The translations under genes were made by a program, and so were the position numbers. From Spongiibacter sp. IMCC21906 (GTDB lineage Bacteria; Pseudomonadota; Gammaproteobacteria; Pseudomonadales; Spongiibacteraceae), in NCBI RefSeq assembly GCF_001010805.1, contig NZ_CP011477.1:434001-498000 (forward strand): a DNA stretch of 64,000 bases, read 5' to 3'. Under the pieces are notes generated by a model. It saw only the letters and a list, made by a program, of their open reading frames with translations. It was not told the origin of the DNA and searched no databases. Numbering within the stretch: the first letter of the stretch is position 1; every line of letters begins with the position of its first letter. Below, in pieces: positions 1 through 7,907 of the stretch.

Positions 1-155
1 CTTTTTATGCGATTTTTGAGCTCTATACCAACCCCTTCATTTATATCTGCAATCATCACTTTTGCACCAAGATCAGAAAGCTTATTTACACAAGACTCGC
101 CGATACCACTCGCCCCTCCCATCACTACTACTACTTTTCCACGCAAGTCATTCAT
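1..155 (-). CDS. Short-chain dehydrogenase/reductase, 5' part only (cut by window edge)
   Basis: This is the N-terminal 51 codons of an SDR-family NAD(P)-dependent oxidoreductase that continues beyond the left edge. The ATG at 155 opens a protein beginning MNDLRGKVVVVMGG, and the glycine-rich cofactor motif GGASGIG follows directly, as in classical SDRs. A second-strand aspartate (MIADIN) suggests preference for NAD(H), which is an inference from SDR family rules. It lies 52 bp downstream of the membrane hydroxylase gene on the same strand, so it is probably the third gene of the same catabolic operon and may oxidise the alcohol or diol made by its neighbours. The substrate cannot be read from this fragment. 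Confidence 0.85.
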   Translation of the reverse strand, partial: MNDLRGKVVVVMGGASGIGESCVNKLSDLGAKVMIADINEGVGIELKNRIK

Positions 156-207
156 AGCAAGCCCTGTATAATTTTTAAAATTGATACCTATAAAGTTAAA
201 GATATTT

Positions 208-1290
208 TTAATTAGCAAACCAATCGGGCCAGCCCGCCGCCTTATTCTGAGTTTTGGCGATAGCACGCTCACTATCATTCGCATGATTTAGATCCCACTC
301 ACGTAGCGCCGGCATAATGATAAATTTTGTCCACACTGGCGGTATAATTGCCGCCATAAAACAAGTAAATACACTAGGCAGCTTCACCGCATCCACATCA
401 GGTTTTAACTCATAATATGGCATATATGAATTTAGATGATGATCAGCGTGATTTGTGATCTCAAATGTCATTGCACGACTTAACGCACCAAGATGATTCC
501 ATACATGGCGCTTTTCTATAGGCTCACCCTCTACTCGCACCTGACCATAATGCTGAAAGTAGTTAAACGCTTCCAATAAAAATCGAGCGAGGATACCAGC
601 TACATAGCAAGCCGCCATTCCTTGCCACCCACCAATTAGGAACATCACAACCCCAAACACAATTAATGCTGCAAGCCCTTTCCAAATTCTATGACGGATA
701 GACCACCGGCCAAACCCTCTTCTCTCCATTGAATCAGACTCCATGCGCTGCGACGTCACAAAACTATGTATCATCGCCTCAACTCCAAATGCATACAGAG
801 ATTGACCGCGCCTTGCAGTATCACCATCTTTATTGGTCCCTACATCAATATGATGCCCAACCACATGCGCTATGTCCCGAGTGGGATCCATATAGAACAC
901 CTGAAAACACAATCCAAAATTTCTTAAAAAAGAATCTCTGCGATGGAACATTTCATGGAAAGCAGGTATACCTACGATAGTTGCTGTCCAACCTGTAGAA
1001 ATCACAGCGCCAATTGTATTAAAGGCCGTTAAACCACCTTCACCCACTCGCATAGATAATAGAAAATAGGCGGATGCAGCCAGTATCGAAGTAATAACTA
1101 CTGGAACGTAGGCTAGCCACATTATTTTGATATTTCGTGTTCTTAAATCTCTGGGGAGAATTGCATCACCCAACGCTAAAGCAGGTAACGTTGCTAATCC
1201 TAGCCAGACATATCCTCCCCCTAAAACCAGACCAACAACACTTACCAATATTGTCAGCGGGGAAAGGTAATATATTATGTAATCTTTCAT
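208..1290 (-). CDS. AlkB/XylM-type membrane di-iron hydroxylase
   Basis: Integral-membrane non-haem di-iron monooxygenase of the alkane hydroxylase/xylene monooxygenase family, 360 residues. The histidine clusters expected of the family are present: HEMFH (112-116), AHVVGHH (141-147), NYFQHYG (243-249) and HADHH (281-285), among several hydrophobic spans (about 8-30, 55-80, 95-111, 205-240, 305-325). The ORF can open at TTG 1302, but ATG 1290 is preferred because GGTGA lies about 5 nt before it. The family hydroxylates terminal or benzylic C–H bonds using electrons from rubredoxin or a ferredoxin reductase; no such partner is in the window. It lies between the extradiol dioxygenase gene (61 bp upstream) and the SDR gene, which suggests a ring-containing or branched hydrocarbon substrate. 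Alkane versus aromatic specificity is not decidable here. Confidence 0.85.
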   Translation of the reverse strand: MKDYIIYYLSPLTILVSVVGLVLGGGYVWLGLATLPALALGDAILPRDLRTRNIKIMWLAYVPVVITSILAASAYFLLSMRVGEGGLTAFNTIGAVISTGWTATIVGIPAFHEMFHRRDSFLRNFGLCFQVFYMDPTRDIAHVVGHHIDVGTNKDGDTARRGQSLYAFGVEAMIHSFVTSQRMESDSMERRGFGRWSIRHRIWKGLAALIVFGVVMFLIGGWQGMAACYVAGILARFLLEAFNYFQHYGQVRVEGEPIEKRHVWNHLGALSRAMTFEITNHADHHLNSYMPYYELKPDVDAVKLPSVFTCFMAAIIPPVWTKFIIMPALREWDLNHANDSERAIAKTQNKAAGWPDWFAN

Positions 1291-1351
1291 TATTATCACC
1301 AAATTCTATTTATCATTAATCACATAAGAAATATTATTATTTGATTAAAAA

Positions 1352-2242
1352 TTAAAGTTCGACATCCAATCCCATTCCGGACGCCTCAATTTGGTGTCCA
1401 AAAACATCATTCTCGTGGTATTGCTGCTGCGATGACGCCACCACGCCACCCCACCCCAACTCCATCAACCATCCAGAAGGCGTTGCCGAATAGAAAGTTA
1501 AAGCCTGATCATTTGCATGTTTTCCAAGATTAAGCGCAACATCAATTTTCTTTGTACGAATAATGTCATGGGCCATACCTAAGTCATCAAGAGAACGGTA
1601 TTCGATCATGAAATGATTTAGTAGTTTTTGGCTTGGAACTCCGAATGCAATAGAATGCTGTCGATTATTGCAATGCATGAATATTGGCTTCGCCACTCCA
1701 TCAGGGGTTTTCAAGTGATACTCGATTGACCCACTCAAGCCCAGAAGCTCATAGAACTTATATGACGCGATTGGATCGTCACTTGCTACGAGCGCATGCC
1801 CCATCCCCATATCATCGGTAACAAACCCACTATGCATTCGACGACCAGGGTAAAGCGGCAGATGACCATCAACCTGTGGACCGTAAAATATTTCCGTTGG
1901 AACACCCGCTGGATCCCGGGTCTTAATCAACCCCAGAACACGCCGCTCTTTGGCCTCAGCCGAACTTCCTACCTTATATGCGATTCCCGCTTCTGAAAGC
2001 TTAACCGCCATAGCACTTAACTCAGCTGCGCCAGCTACTCTCCAACCCAAATAGGCGAGGTCATCCTCACTACCGACACGCAATTCTATACGGTGATGCC
2101 AATAGTCCATCCTTAGATAGAATGTATCGGCAACTTCGCTTTCCAGCAGCTCCATACCAAGGCAACTCGTAGCATAACTTTTCCAAGCATCAGCATCCGA
2201 AATACTCAAACCCATATACCCAAGCTCAGTTACCTTTGCCAT
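1352..2242 (-). CDS. Extradiol (catechol-type) dioxygenase, BphC-like vicinal oxygen chelate family
   Basis: Type I extradiol ring-cleavage dioxygenase of 296 residues with two vicinal-oxygen-chelate modules (about 5-120 and 137-270). The Fe(II) ligands H149, H210 and E261 align with H146/H210/E260 recalled for BphC. The second-shell segments CNNRQHS (191-197), LGKHAND (239-245) and the YSATPSG–ELGWG block (251-265) are also conserved. It should cleave a catechol next to one hydroxyl, giving a ring-opened product. ATG 2242 is preferred over GTG 2257 because the AGTGAG/GAGAAG purine stretch sits just before the ATG and nothing suitable precedes the GTG. First gene of the leftward catabolic operon, divergent from a GntR regulator. 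Biphenyl-type, terpenoid and steroid catechols are all possible substrates. Confidence 0.88.
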   Translation of the reverse strand: MAKVTELGYMGLSISDADAWKSYATSCLGMELLESEVADTFYLRMDYWHHRIELRVGSEDDLAYLGWRVAGAAELSAMAVKLSEAGIAYKVGSSAEAKERRVLGLIKTRDPAGVPTEIFYGPQVDGHLPLYPGRRMHSGFVTDDMGMGHALVASDDPIASYKFYELLGLSGSIEYHLKTPDGVAKPIFMHCNNRQHSIAFGVPSQKLLNHFMIEYRSLDDLGMAHDIIRTKKIDVALNLGKHANDQALTFYSATPSGWLMELGWGGVVASSQQQYHENDVFGHQIEASGMGLDVEL

Positions 2243-2609
2243 ACACTTCTCACTCACTATTATTAATTATCGTCGTTTTCATTTAACTCAAAACAACATC
2301 TGCTTAAGTTCTTACAAATGCTAGCATGCTAGTTTGGCGCCTGTCAAACTTCCTAAAGTTATGATTCCGACCTCACGCTAAGTTAGAATTTTCATACCAC
2401 TAACCTGCCACTGCCACTGCCACTGGGATTGGTCAATACACTGCTCACCTCAGTTTCAAAAATCGATATATGACTTTATCCGCAGGCATCAATTTTGCGT
2501 GTCGCGCTTCAACCAGCCATATAATATCTATACCGATTATATTTGTAGGCTGGCGCTACACAATAGGATTCTTGCATCACTACACGTTCTCCTAGTGATA
2601 AATAGCTGA
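2243..2609. promoter_or_regulatory. Divergent control region between dioxygenase operon and GntR regulator
   Basis: This 367-bp A+T-rich gap separates two divergent units and contains no credible gene. It has a perfect 12-bp palindrome CTAGCATGCTAG at 2321-2332, about 80 bp upstream of the dioxygenase start, and an inverted repeat ATATAAT…ATTATAT at 2519-2525/2536-2542, about 70 bp upstream of the regulator. Either could be an operator for the GntR protein; this is inferred from position and symmetry only. A TGCCAC hexamer is repeated three times in tandem near 2406-2424. Confidence 0.4.
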
Positions 2610-3389
2610 ATGCATGATAGATTTATCGTCTTTAAATCTAAGCTACAAATTGTAGCCATGCGTCTGCTTCCAATGTTGGACTCCACCCTAATGGCAAATT
2701 ACTTATTAGATGCTTCAAGCATCCAACCTGATCGAAGTCGCATAGGCTTTCCAACTGGAAAAGCGGGACAAATTGCATCATTACTTGAGCAAAGGCTCAC
2801 TCTTGGCTACTACGATGCCGGGCAAAAACTGTCCTTTCAACAAATTGCTGAGGAGTTTAACGTTAGTAGACAGCCAGTTAGTGTGGCAATTTCTCATTTA
2901 AGAGCGTCCGGCTACCTAGAAGTCTCTCCGCAAGTAGGCTGCCATGTCGTGCGTCCAAAAGCATCTGAAGTAATTGATTTTTTTATGGTTTTAAGCAAAC
3001 TTGAAAGCTGCGTAGTTAGAATGGCTTGCTCAAGACATAAAGACGGCGAGGCTCAGCTTTTACAAGCCATCAAACCAGCCCAAACCATTGATAGCCTCGA
3101 TAAACTAGTATCCCGAACAGCCTACATTCAGTATATAGACAAATATCATGACTTTATCTGGAAAATGGCAAAAACTCCGTTGTTGGAATATAAATTATCC
3201 AGCCTCCGTAAACTCTCAAACTTTTTCTTGTGGCAAGGTAACCCATCAGTTACTCATAAGGCGGCACTTAAACTGACAAACGAGAGAAATGACATTGCTA
3301 TCGCGATAGCATCTCGGAACGCAGATATTGCTGAAAAACTGATGGAAAAACATATCGTAGGTAAGCTTGAAGCCATCGACTTGATATAA
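2610..3389 (+). CDS. GntR-family transcriptional regulator (FCD-type effector domain)
   Basis: The protein is 259 residues from the first ATG. A winged helix-turn-helix lies at about residues 50-115, with the GntR pattern of a helix carrying ISFQQIAEEFNVSRQPVSVAI-like residues (QQIAEEFNVSRQPVS) followed by a wing ending in GCHVVRP. The helical C-terminal half carries DKYHDFIWKMA and a late HI near residue 249, where FCD-type proteins bind a metal or effector. It is transcribed away from the dioxygenase-hydroxylase-SDR operon and is probably its effector-responsive repressor. The start is uncertain: no convincing ribosome site precedes 2610, and in-frame ATGs at 2658, 2673 and 2691 all leave the DNA-binding domain intact. 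Confidence 0.82.
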   Translation: MHDRFIVFKSKLQIVAMRLLPMLDSTLMANYLLDASSIQPDRSRIGFPTGKAGQIASLLEQRLTLGYYDAGQKLSFQQIAEEFNVSRQPVSVAISHLRASGYLEVSPQVGCHVVRPKASEVIDFFMVLSKLESCVVRMACSRHKDGEAQLLQAIKPAQTIDSLDKLVSRTAYIQYIDKYHDFIWKMAKTPLLEYKLSSLRKLSNFFLWQGNPSVTHKAALKLTNERNDIAIAIASRNADIAEKLMEKHIVGKLEAIDLI

Positions 3390-3460
3390 AGTATCTTCAC
3401 TACTTTATATCATATGGCATCCGTCAGTGGTGCGGAATGTAGAAAGATGGCTCCCGACCA

Positions 3461-4417
3461 TCACCATGCTTTGAACTTGAATAACCGTCCCCGCTCACCT
3501 TCATCGTGCAATGTCACGACGATTTCTTCTGCCGCGAAAACTGGCTCATCATCGGTACGCCCCGGCAAGTCCGAATCGATCAGCGTGATGATAGGCTGTA
3601 ACCCCAGTTCAGTGTATCGACGAATGACCGCTATAAGATTCTCCTTCTTGCGATCATCTAATGACTCGAATACACCATCGTGATAGACAAAACGTGGGAA
3701 TTTGTCGTCGAGATGCGCACGTAAAACTGCAAGATCGAAGGCAATACACAGTAACTTGCGATAAGTGTACCCAAGGTCGGCGCTGGTCGCATTACCCGAC
3801 TCATCCAAAATCTCCGCCTTGAACTCAAGGTGCCCCGCCTGATTTGGAGAAACACTCAACAATGCCTTTCTGTCGATCATTTCTTCAACAATTTCGCTGA
3901 AAAAAACTCGAATCGACGAAAACAAACTATCCGGGTCCGAGTTCTGTTTCTCGACATCAACCTCTATTTGGGTTTACAGATGACCACGCGATTCAGTTAA
4001 CGCTCTAATGTCTGTGCGTAACTCTTGTAAACGGTGCAAAAAGCCTCGTTGGCGCTCTAAGGATGTGATGTCTGCACGCAGTGTTACCATTTCGTCAGAA
4101 ACTTGTCTAAATTTTCCGAAAACGTCGGTTTCGCTCAAAAATGAAAGCATGTCCGAGCGCTTTTTCCCCAGCGCCCCAAGTTCAGCGCTAACACATTTCA
4201 GTTCAGCTTCGATCTCACCACGCTCCTCCTGAAGATAGCCACGGCGCTCATCCGTTATCGCCCGATTGAAGGCGATCAATTGCTGAAAGTCCTTCTTGAC
4301 CTGCCCCTTGAAAAGGACACCCGCCTCCTCAAATAAGCGTTGTGCGTCCTCCGGATTAAATAAAATCTGATCTTCCTCCAACAAAGGGCTTATAATCTTT
4401 GCCGAATCCTTGGCCAC
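3461..4417 (-). pseudogene. DUF2326-type ABC ATPase fragment, N-terminally truncated and interrupted by a stop
   Basis: Two open stretches (4417-3974 and 3925-3461) lie in the same frame, separated by a TAA at 3976-3974 and a readable linker TQIEVDVEKQNSDPDS. Read through, they give one continuous protein. It has a conserved block NPEDAQRLFEEAG, a long charged coiled coil (about residues 40-145), then an ABC-like C-terminal half with GYTYRKLLCIAFDLAVL in the signature-helix position and RFVYHDGVFESLD in the Walker B position. This matches my recollection of DUF2326 proteins, the SMC-like ATPases of ABC-three-component conflict systems. The N-terminal ATPase half with the Walker A motif is missing; upstream the sequence passes straight into a tnsA fragment. 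The single CAA-to-TAA-like change and the 5' deletion mark it as a decayed cargo gene. Two independent short genes are less likely because the domain is split inside its core. Confidence 0.72.
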
Positions 4418-4511
4418 ACTTTTCCTTCTGTAACCTTTTTAGTATGGCCGGTTTAAGAAGGCCTTTGATCTCTTTAGGAAAGGGACTTAGGAAGGAAGTT
4501 TTAGGGTTCAT
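4356..4511 (-). pseudogene. 5' remnant of a Tn7-family tnsA (transposase endonuclease subunit)
   Basis: A 51-codon ORF opens at ATG 4511 (MNPKTSFLS) and contains AILKRLQKEKCGQGFGKDYKP. The core GQGxGKDYxP closely resembles the N-terminal motif recalled for TnsA of Tn7 (KEGRGQGHGKDYIPWL). Homology ends just after this motif, near 4385, where the sequence joins the DUF2326 fragment in another reading frame; the TAA at 4358-4356 follows. The gene reads away from glmS and begins about 125 bp inside the transposon end, as tnsA does in Tn7. This is therefore a deletion remnant whose catalytic region is gone. The identification rests on one short but distinctive motif plus its position. Confidence 0.65.
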
Positions 4512-4522
4512 ATTGAAGCATC

Positions 4523-4554
4523 CAAGCTATGCCATATAGATTAAGCATAGCTTG
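4523..4554. repeat. Perfect 10-bp inverted repeat upstream of the tnsA remnant
   Basis: CAAGCTATGC at 4523-4532 and GCATAGCTTG at 4545-4554 are exact complements separated by 12 bp. The repeat lies between the transposon-end repeats and the tnsA start, so it could be an operator controlling transposition genes or a hairpin in their leader. Nothing else in the sequence distinguishes these. Confidence 0.6.
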
Positions 4555-4563
4555 AAAACGCAA

Positions 4564-4636
4564 TAGTATGATAGTTTTTTGTTTAGTATGATAGTTTTTT
4601 GTTTAGTATGATGGTTTTTTGTCAATCTACACAACA
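4564..4636 (-). mobile_element. Tn7-like transposon end with three TnsB-type binding repeats, in the glmS attachment site
   Basis: Three direct repeats with an exact 20-bp period occur at 4564-4583, 4584-4603 and 4604-4622. The unit is TAGTATGATAGTTTTTTGTT; the third copy differs at two positions. Outward of them the sequence runs to ACA at 4634-4636, i.e. 5'-TGTTGTGTAG on the strand reading away from glmS, matching the TGT…ACA termini of the family. The adjacent CTGTG (4637-4641) is a candidate 5-bp target duplication. The terminus is 19 bp beyond the glmS stop codon, close to the roughly 25 bp recalled for Tn7. Multiple repeated TnsB sites at an end, next to glmS and in front of tnsA, correspond to a Tn7 right end. 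No matching left end was found in the window. Confidence 0.75.
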
Positions 4637-4690
4637 CTGTGAGGCGATTTTTTGTTTATTCTACTGTTACAGACTTGGCCAAATTTCTGG
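4637..4690 (-). other. attTn7-like site (glmS 3' end and adjoining bases)
   Basis: The last codons of glmS encode the strongly conserved [11 protein letters not shown], the stretch recognised by TnsD in Tn7 targeting, with insertion a short fixed distance downstream. Here a transposon terminus is found at that distance. The site is therefore occupied; the TnsD-binding portion remains intact because it is coding sequence. Confidence 0.65.
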
Positions 4691-6485
4691 GTTGATCGAC
4701 ATCTGTGCCTTTTAAAATCGCAACATGATAAGACAATAACTGAAGGGGAATAGTATAAATAATTGGTGCGATAATATCGTCTACATGGGGCAACTCAATA
4801 ATATCTAAGCCCGGCGCTTCTTTAAAACCCGTCGATTTGTCGGCAAAAACAAATAATTGTCCACCCCGAGCCTGCACTTCTTGAAGATTCGACTTCAGTT
4901 TTTCTAACAATTCATCATTGGGTGCGACTGCAATAACCGGCATATCGCCATCGACTAGTGCCAATGGACCGTGTTTTAGCTCACCCGCCGGATAGCTTTC
5001 TGCGTGAATATACGAAATTTCTTTCAGCTTTAACGCCCCTTCCATTGCCACCGGCCACTGCACACCCCGGCCAAGAAATAATGCATGTTGCTTTTCAGCA
5101 AAGGCATTGGACATGTTTTTAATATCGTCATCCAACGTCAGGGTTTCGCTAAGCAGCTCCGGCAAGGCATGAAGGGCTGCAACAATCGTTTCTTCTTGTT
5201 GTTCGCTCAGGTCATGGTAACGACCAAGGGCGACCGTTAACAAGATCAGGGCGACTAACTGAGTGGTAAAAGCTTTGGTAGAGGCCACACCAATTTCTGG
5301 CCCGGCTTCTGTCATCAAAAATAAATCTGACTCCCGTACCAAAGAACTTTGGTTAACATTGCAGATAGCCAAAGTAGCGGCGTAATTTAAGGTTTTTGCC
5401 AGCCTTAAAGCTGCCAAGGTATCGGCGGTTTCACCCGACTGGGAGATAGTAACCAGTAAGGTATTGGGCTGAACTTTAAATTTTCGGTAGCGGAATTCAC
5501 TGGCCACTTCAACACGGCAAGTTAAACCCGCATAACCCTCTATCCAATATTTAGCTATCATGCCGGCGTGATAGCTAGTGCCGCAGGCTACAATCTGTAC
5601 AGTTTCTATTGAAGAAAGTATCTCTCCCGCTTTTGCACCCAAGGCTTCGGCCAAGACCTTACGGCTTCCTAAACGGCCTGCCAAGCTGCGGCGAATCACC
5701 TCGGGCTGCTCGTAAATTTCTTTTAGCATGTAATGGCGATAACTGCCTTTGTCTGCAGACTCCGCCGCGGTATCAATCTGATTTACGGTGCGAATAACTG
5801 GTTCGTTGTGCTCGTCCCATACCCGAAAATGGCCTGCCGCTACTTCGGCAATATCACCTTCTTCAAGATAGGCAAAACGATCTGTAACTTGTCGTAATGC
5901 CAGTTGATCAGAGGCAATAAAGTTTTCACCAATACCAATACCAATCACCAACGGACTACCCTTTCGAGCACACACCAAGCGATCCGGTTGATCCGCATGG
6001 ATCACCGCCAAACCATAGGCACCTTCAAGTTCTGTAACCGCCAACTTTACTGCACCCAACAAATCTCGTTGTTGTTGATAATAGTGATGCACTAAATGAA
6101 CAATCGTCTCGGTATCGGTTTGCGATTGGAATTCGTAACCCAGTCCTTCAAGACGCTCTTTAAGGGCTGCATGGTTTTCAATAATGCCGTTGTGCACCAA
6201 CGATAATTTTTCGGATTGGTGGGGATGGGCGTTTTTCTCTGAGGGTTGACCGTGGGTTGCCCAGCGGGTGTGAGCAATGCCAGTATGCCCCGGCAGTGGA
6301 CTGCTATCTAAAGCTTCGGTCAGCGCCGATACTTTGCCGACTCGCTTTAAGGCCGACATAGTGCTGTCGGTATCGATGACCGCCATGCCTGCAGAATCGT
6401 AGCCGCGATATTCTAAGCGCCGCAAACCTTCTAACAATATTGCCGACACTTCACGCTGAGCGACAGCGCCTACGATTCCACACAT
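4656..6485 (-). CDS. glmS: Glutamine–fructose-6-phosphate aminotransferase (isomerizing)
   Basis: Makes glucosamine-6-phosphate from fructose-6-phosphate and glutamine, the entry step to UDP-GlcNAc for peptidoglycan and lipopolysaccharide. The 609-residue protein starts MCGIVGAV, giving the N-terminal nucleophile Cys after Met removal. It has a class II glutamine amidotransferase domain (about 1-220), then two SIS sugar-isomerase domains (about 285-425 and 455-600; CGTSYHAG and SQSGETADT are visible), and ends [13 protein letters not shown]. An AAGGA ribosome site precedes ATG 6485. It lies 54 bp downstream of glmU, so the two form a short amino-sugar operon. No glmS ribozyme-type leader fits in that gap. 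Its 3' end serves as the insertion target of the adjacent Tn7-like relic. Confidence 0.98.
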   Translation of the reverse strand: MCGIVGAVAQREVSAILLEGLRRLEYRGYDSAGMAVIDTDSTMSALKRVGKVSALTEALDSSPLPGHTGIAHTRWATHGQPSEKNAHPHQSEKLSLVHNGIIENHAALKERLEGLGYEFQSQTDTETIVHLVHHYYQQQRDLLGAVKLAVTELEGAYGLAVIHADQPDRLVCARKGSPLVIGIGIGENFIASDQLALRQVTDRFAYLEEGDIAEVAAGHFRVWDEHNEPVIRTVNQIDTAAESADKGSYRHYMLKEIYEQPEVIRRSLAGRLGSRKVLAEALGAKAGEILSSIETVQIVACGTSYHAGMIAKYWIEGYAGLTCRVEVASEFRYRKFKVQPNTLLVTISQSGETADTLAALRLAKTLNYAATLAICNVNQSSLVRESDLFLMTEAGPEIGVASTKAFTTQLVALILLTVALGRYHDLSEQQEETIVAALHALPELLSETLTLDDDIKNMSNAFAEKQHALFLGRGVQWPVAMEGALKLKEISYIHAESYPAGELKHGPLALVDGDMPVIAVAPNDELLEKLKSNLQEVQARGGQLFVFADKSTGFKEAPGLDIIELPHVDDIIAPIIYTIPLQLLSYHVAILKGTDVDQPRNLAKSVTVE

Positions 6486-6539
6486 AGTGATTCCTTTTTA
6501 CATCTGTTTTTACAACGGTGGCTACTTTGACAACGGTAG

Positions 6540-7907
6540 TTACGGCTGTTTTTTAGTTGGCCGCTTCCAACCTGTAATATTACGCTGTTTGCCTCGGGCA
6601 ACGGCCAGTTCGCCGTCGGCAATATTGCCGGTTATGGTGGAGCCTGCGCCAATGGTCGCGCCGACACCAACATTGACCGGCGCAACCAATGCCGTATTAG
6701 AGCCGATAAAGGCATTGTCACCCACTTTAGTTTGATGTTTGTTTACGCCGTCATAGTTGCAAGTAATGGTACCGGCACCAACATTGACACCACTGCCTAG
6801 CTCACTGTCACCAATATAGCTTAGGTGATTGGCTTTGCTGCCTTTGGCAAAGGTGGATTTTTTTACCTCAACAAAGTTACCAATGCGAACCTCTTCAGCC
6901 AACACGGTGCCAGGACGCAATCGAGCAAAGGGACCGATGATACAATTGGCGGCAAGGTGACTGTCTTCGATCATGGAGTTGGCTTTCACTTCTACCCCCT
7001 CTTCTATCTTGCAGTCTACCAATACACAGTTGGGACCTATTTTACAGTTCTCGGCAATTTCTACATTGCCTTCAAACACACAGTTCACATCTATGCTCAC
7101 ATCAGATGCGCAGGACAAGGTGCCACGAATATCAATTCTGCCAGCATCTGCCAGGGTGACGCCCGCTTCCATCAATTGTTGGGCACGGCGCAACTGCAAT
7201 GCTCGTTCAAGCTCCTGAAGCTGCACCCGACTGTTGACACCCTGAATCTCCAGTTCGCTAGTGGGTTGCGCCACTGCAATCTGATAGCCCTCAGACACAG
7301 CCATTGCAATGGTGTCAGTAAGATAATATTCGCCTTGAGCATTATCTGACTTCAGGGCAGGCAACCAGCGGTTAAAGGAGGACGCCGACGCGGCAAGAAT
7401 GCCTGTGTTCACTTCATTGATGGTCAGCTGTTCTGCACCGGCATCTTTTTGCTCAACAATGCGAATAACATCGCCATTATTATTGCGAACAATACGTCCG
7501 TAGCCATTGGGATTATCGAGGCTTGCCGTCAGCAGCGCCAAGCTCTGATCGCTTACTTTGTTCAATAAATCCTGCAGCGTAGCGGCCGAGATTAAGGGAA
7601 CATCGCCGTATAATACAGCAACCGTTGCGTCCTTAGAGATATGTGGCAGTGCTTGTGCCACGGCGTGGCCGGTGCCGTTCTGTTCACGTTGCTCCACCCA
7701 GTTTACCTGGGGTATATCAATCGCTTGTTTTACCTGATCTGCACCGTGACCGACCACCACATGGATCTTTTCTGCACCTACTTGCAACGCAGCTTCGATT
7801 GCCCATTGCAGCAGGGATTTGCCAGCAAGTTTATGCAGCACCTTGGGCTGGCTTGACTTCATACGGGTGCCTTTTCCGGCGGCGAGGATGACGATTTCCA
7901 GTGACAT
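6540..7907 (-). CDS. glmU: Bifunctional GlcN-1-P acetyltransferase / GlcNAc-1-P uridyltransferase
   Basis: Catalyses the last two steps to UDP-GlcNAc. At 455 residues it has the usual length. The N-terminal nucleotidyltransferase domain begins with LAAGKGTRMKSSQPKVLH (about 8-25), followed by a left-handed beta-helix with many hexapeptide repeats (about 250-430) that carries the acetyltransferase site (ending near NHLSYIGDSELG and NYDG). The ATG at 7907 is preceded by GGAAC. It is co-directional with glmS immediately downstream. Upstream is a 514-bp gap shared with a divergently transcribed outer-membrane gene. Confidence 0.98.
   Translation of the reverse strand: MSLEIVILAAGKGTRMKSSQPKVLHKLAGKSLLQWAIEAALQVGAEKIHVVVGHGADQVKQAIDIPQVNWVEQREQNGTGHAVAQALPHISKDATVAVLYGDVPLISAATLQDLLNKVSDQSLALLTASLDNPNGYGRIVRNNNGDVIRIVEQKDAGAEQLTINEVNTGILAASASSFNRWLPALKSDNAQGEYYLTDTIAMAVSEGYQIAVAQPTSELEIQGVNSRVQLQELERALQLRRAQQLMEAGVTLADAGRIDIRGTLSCASDVSIDVNCVFEGNVEIAENCKIGPNCVLVDCKIEEGVEVKANSMIEDSHLAANCIIGPFARLRPGTVLAEEVRIGNFVEVKKSTFAKGSKANHLSYIGDSELGSGVNVGAGTITCNYDGVNKHQTKVGDNAFIGSNTALVAPVNVGVGATIGAGSTITGNIADGELAVARGKQRNITGWKRPTKKQP

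Noticed and set aside
3390-3460. Left end of the Tn7-like element between GntR gene and ATPase fragment
   Set aside because: No TGT terminus, no copy of the 20-bp repeat and no CTGTG duplication is present in this 71-bp gap.
3414-3683. Rightward ORF of 89 codons opposite the DUF2326 fragment
   Set aside because: It lies antisense to the better-supported ATPase fragment and has low-complexity serine/arginine composition.
3974-4417. Two separate short genes (3461-3925 and 3974-4417)
   Set aside because: They share one frame and the intervening bases read as coding apart from one TAA, so one broken gene is the simpler reading.
4564-4622. Three 20-bp direct repeats as a CRISPR array
   Set aside because: The repeats are contiguous without spacers, and their place at a transposon terminus beside glmS explains them better.
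6825-7349. 174-codon rightward ORF inside glmU
   Set aside because: Antisense shadow of the hexapeptide-repeat region; no domain and no ribosome site.
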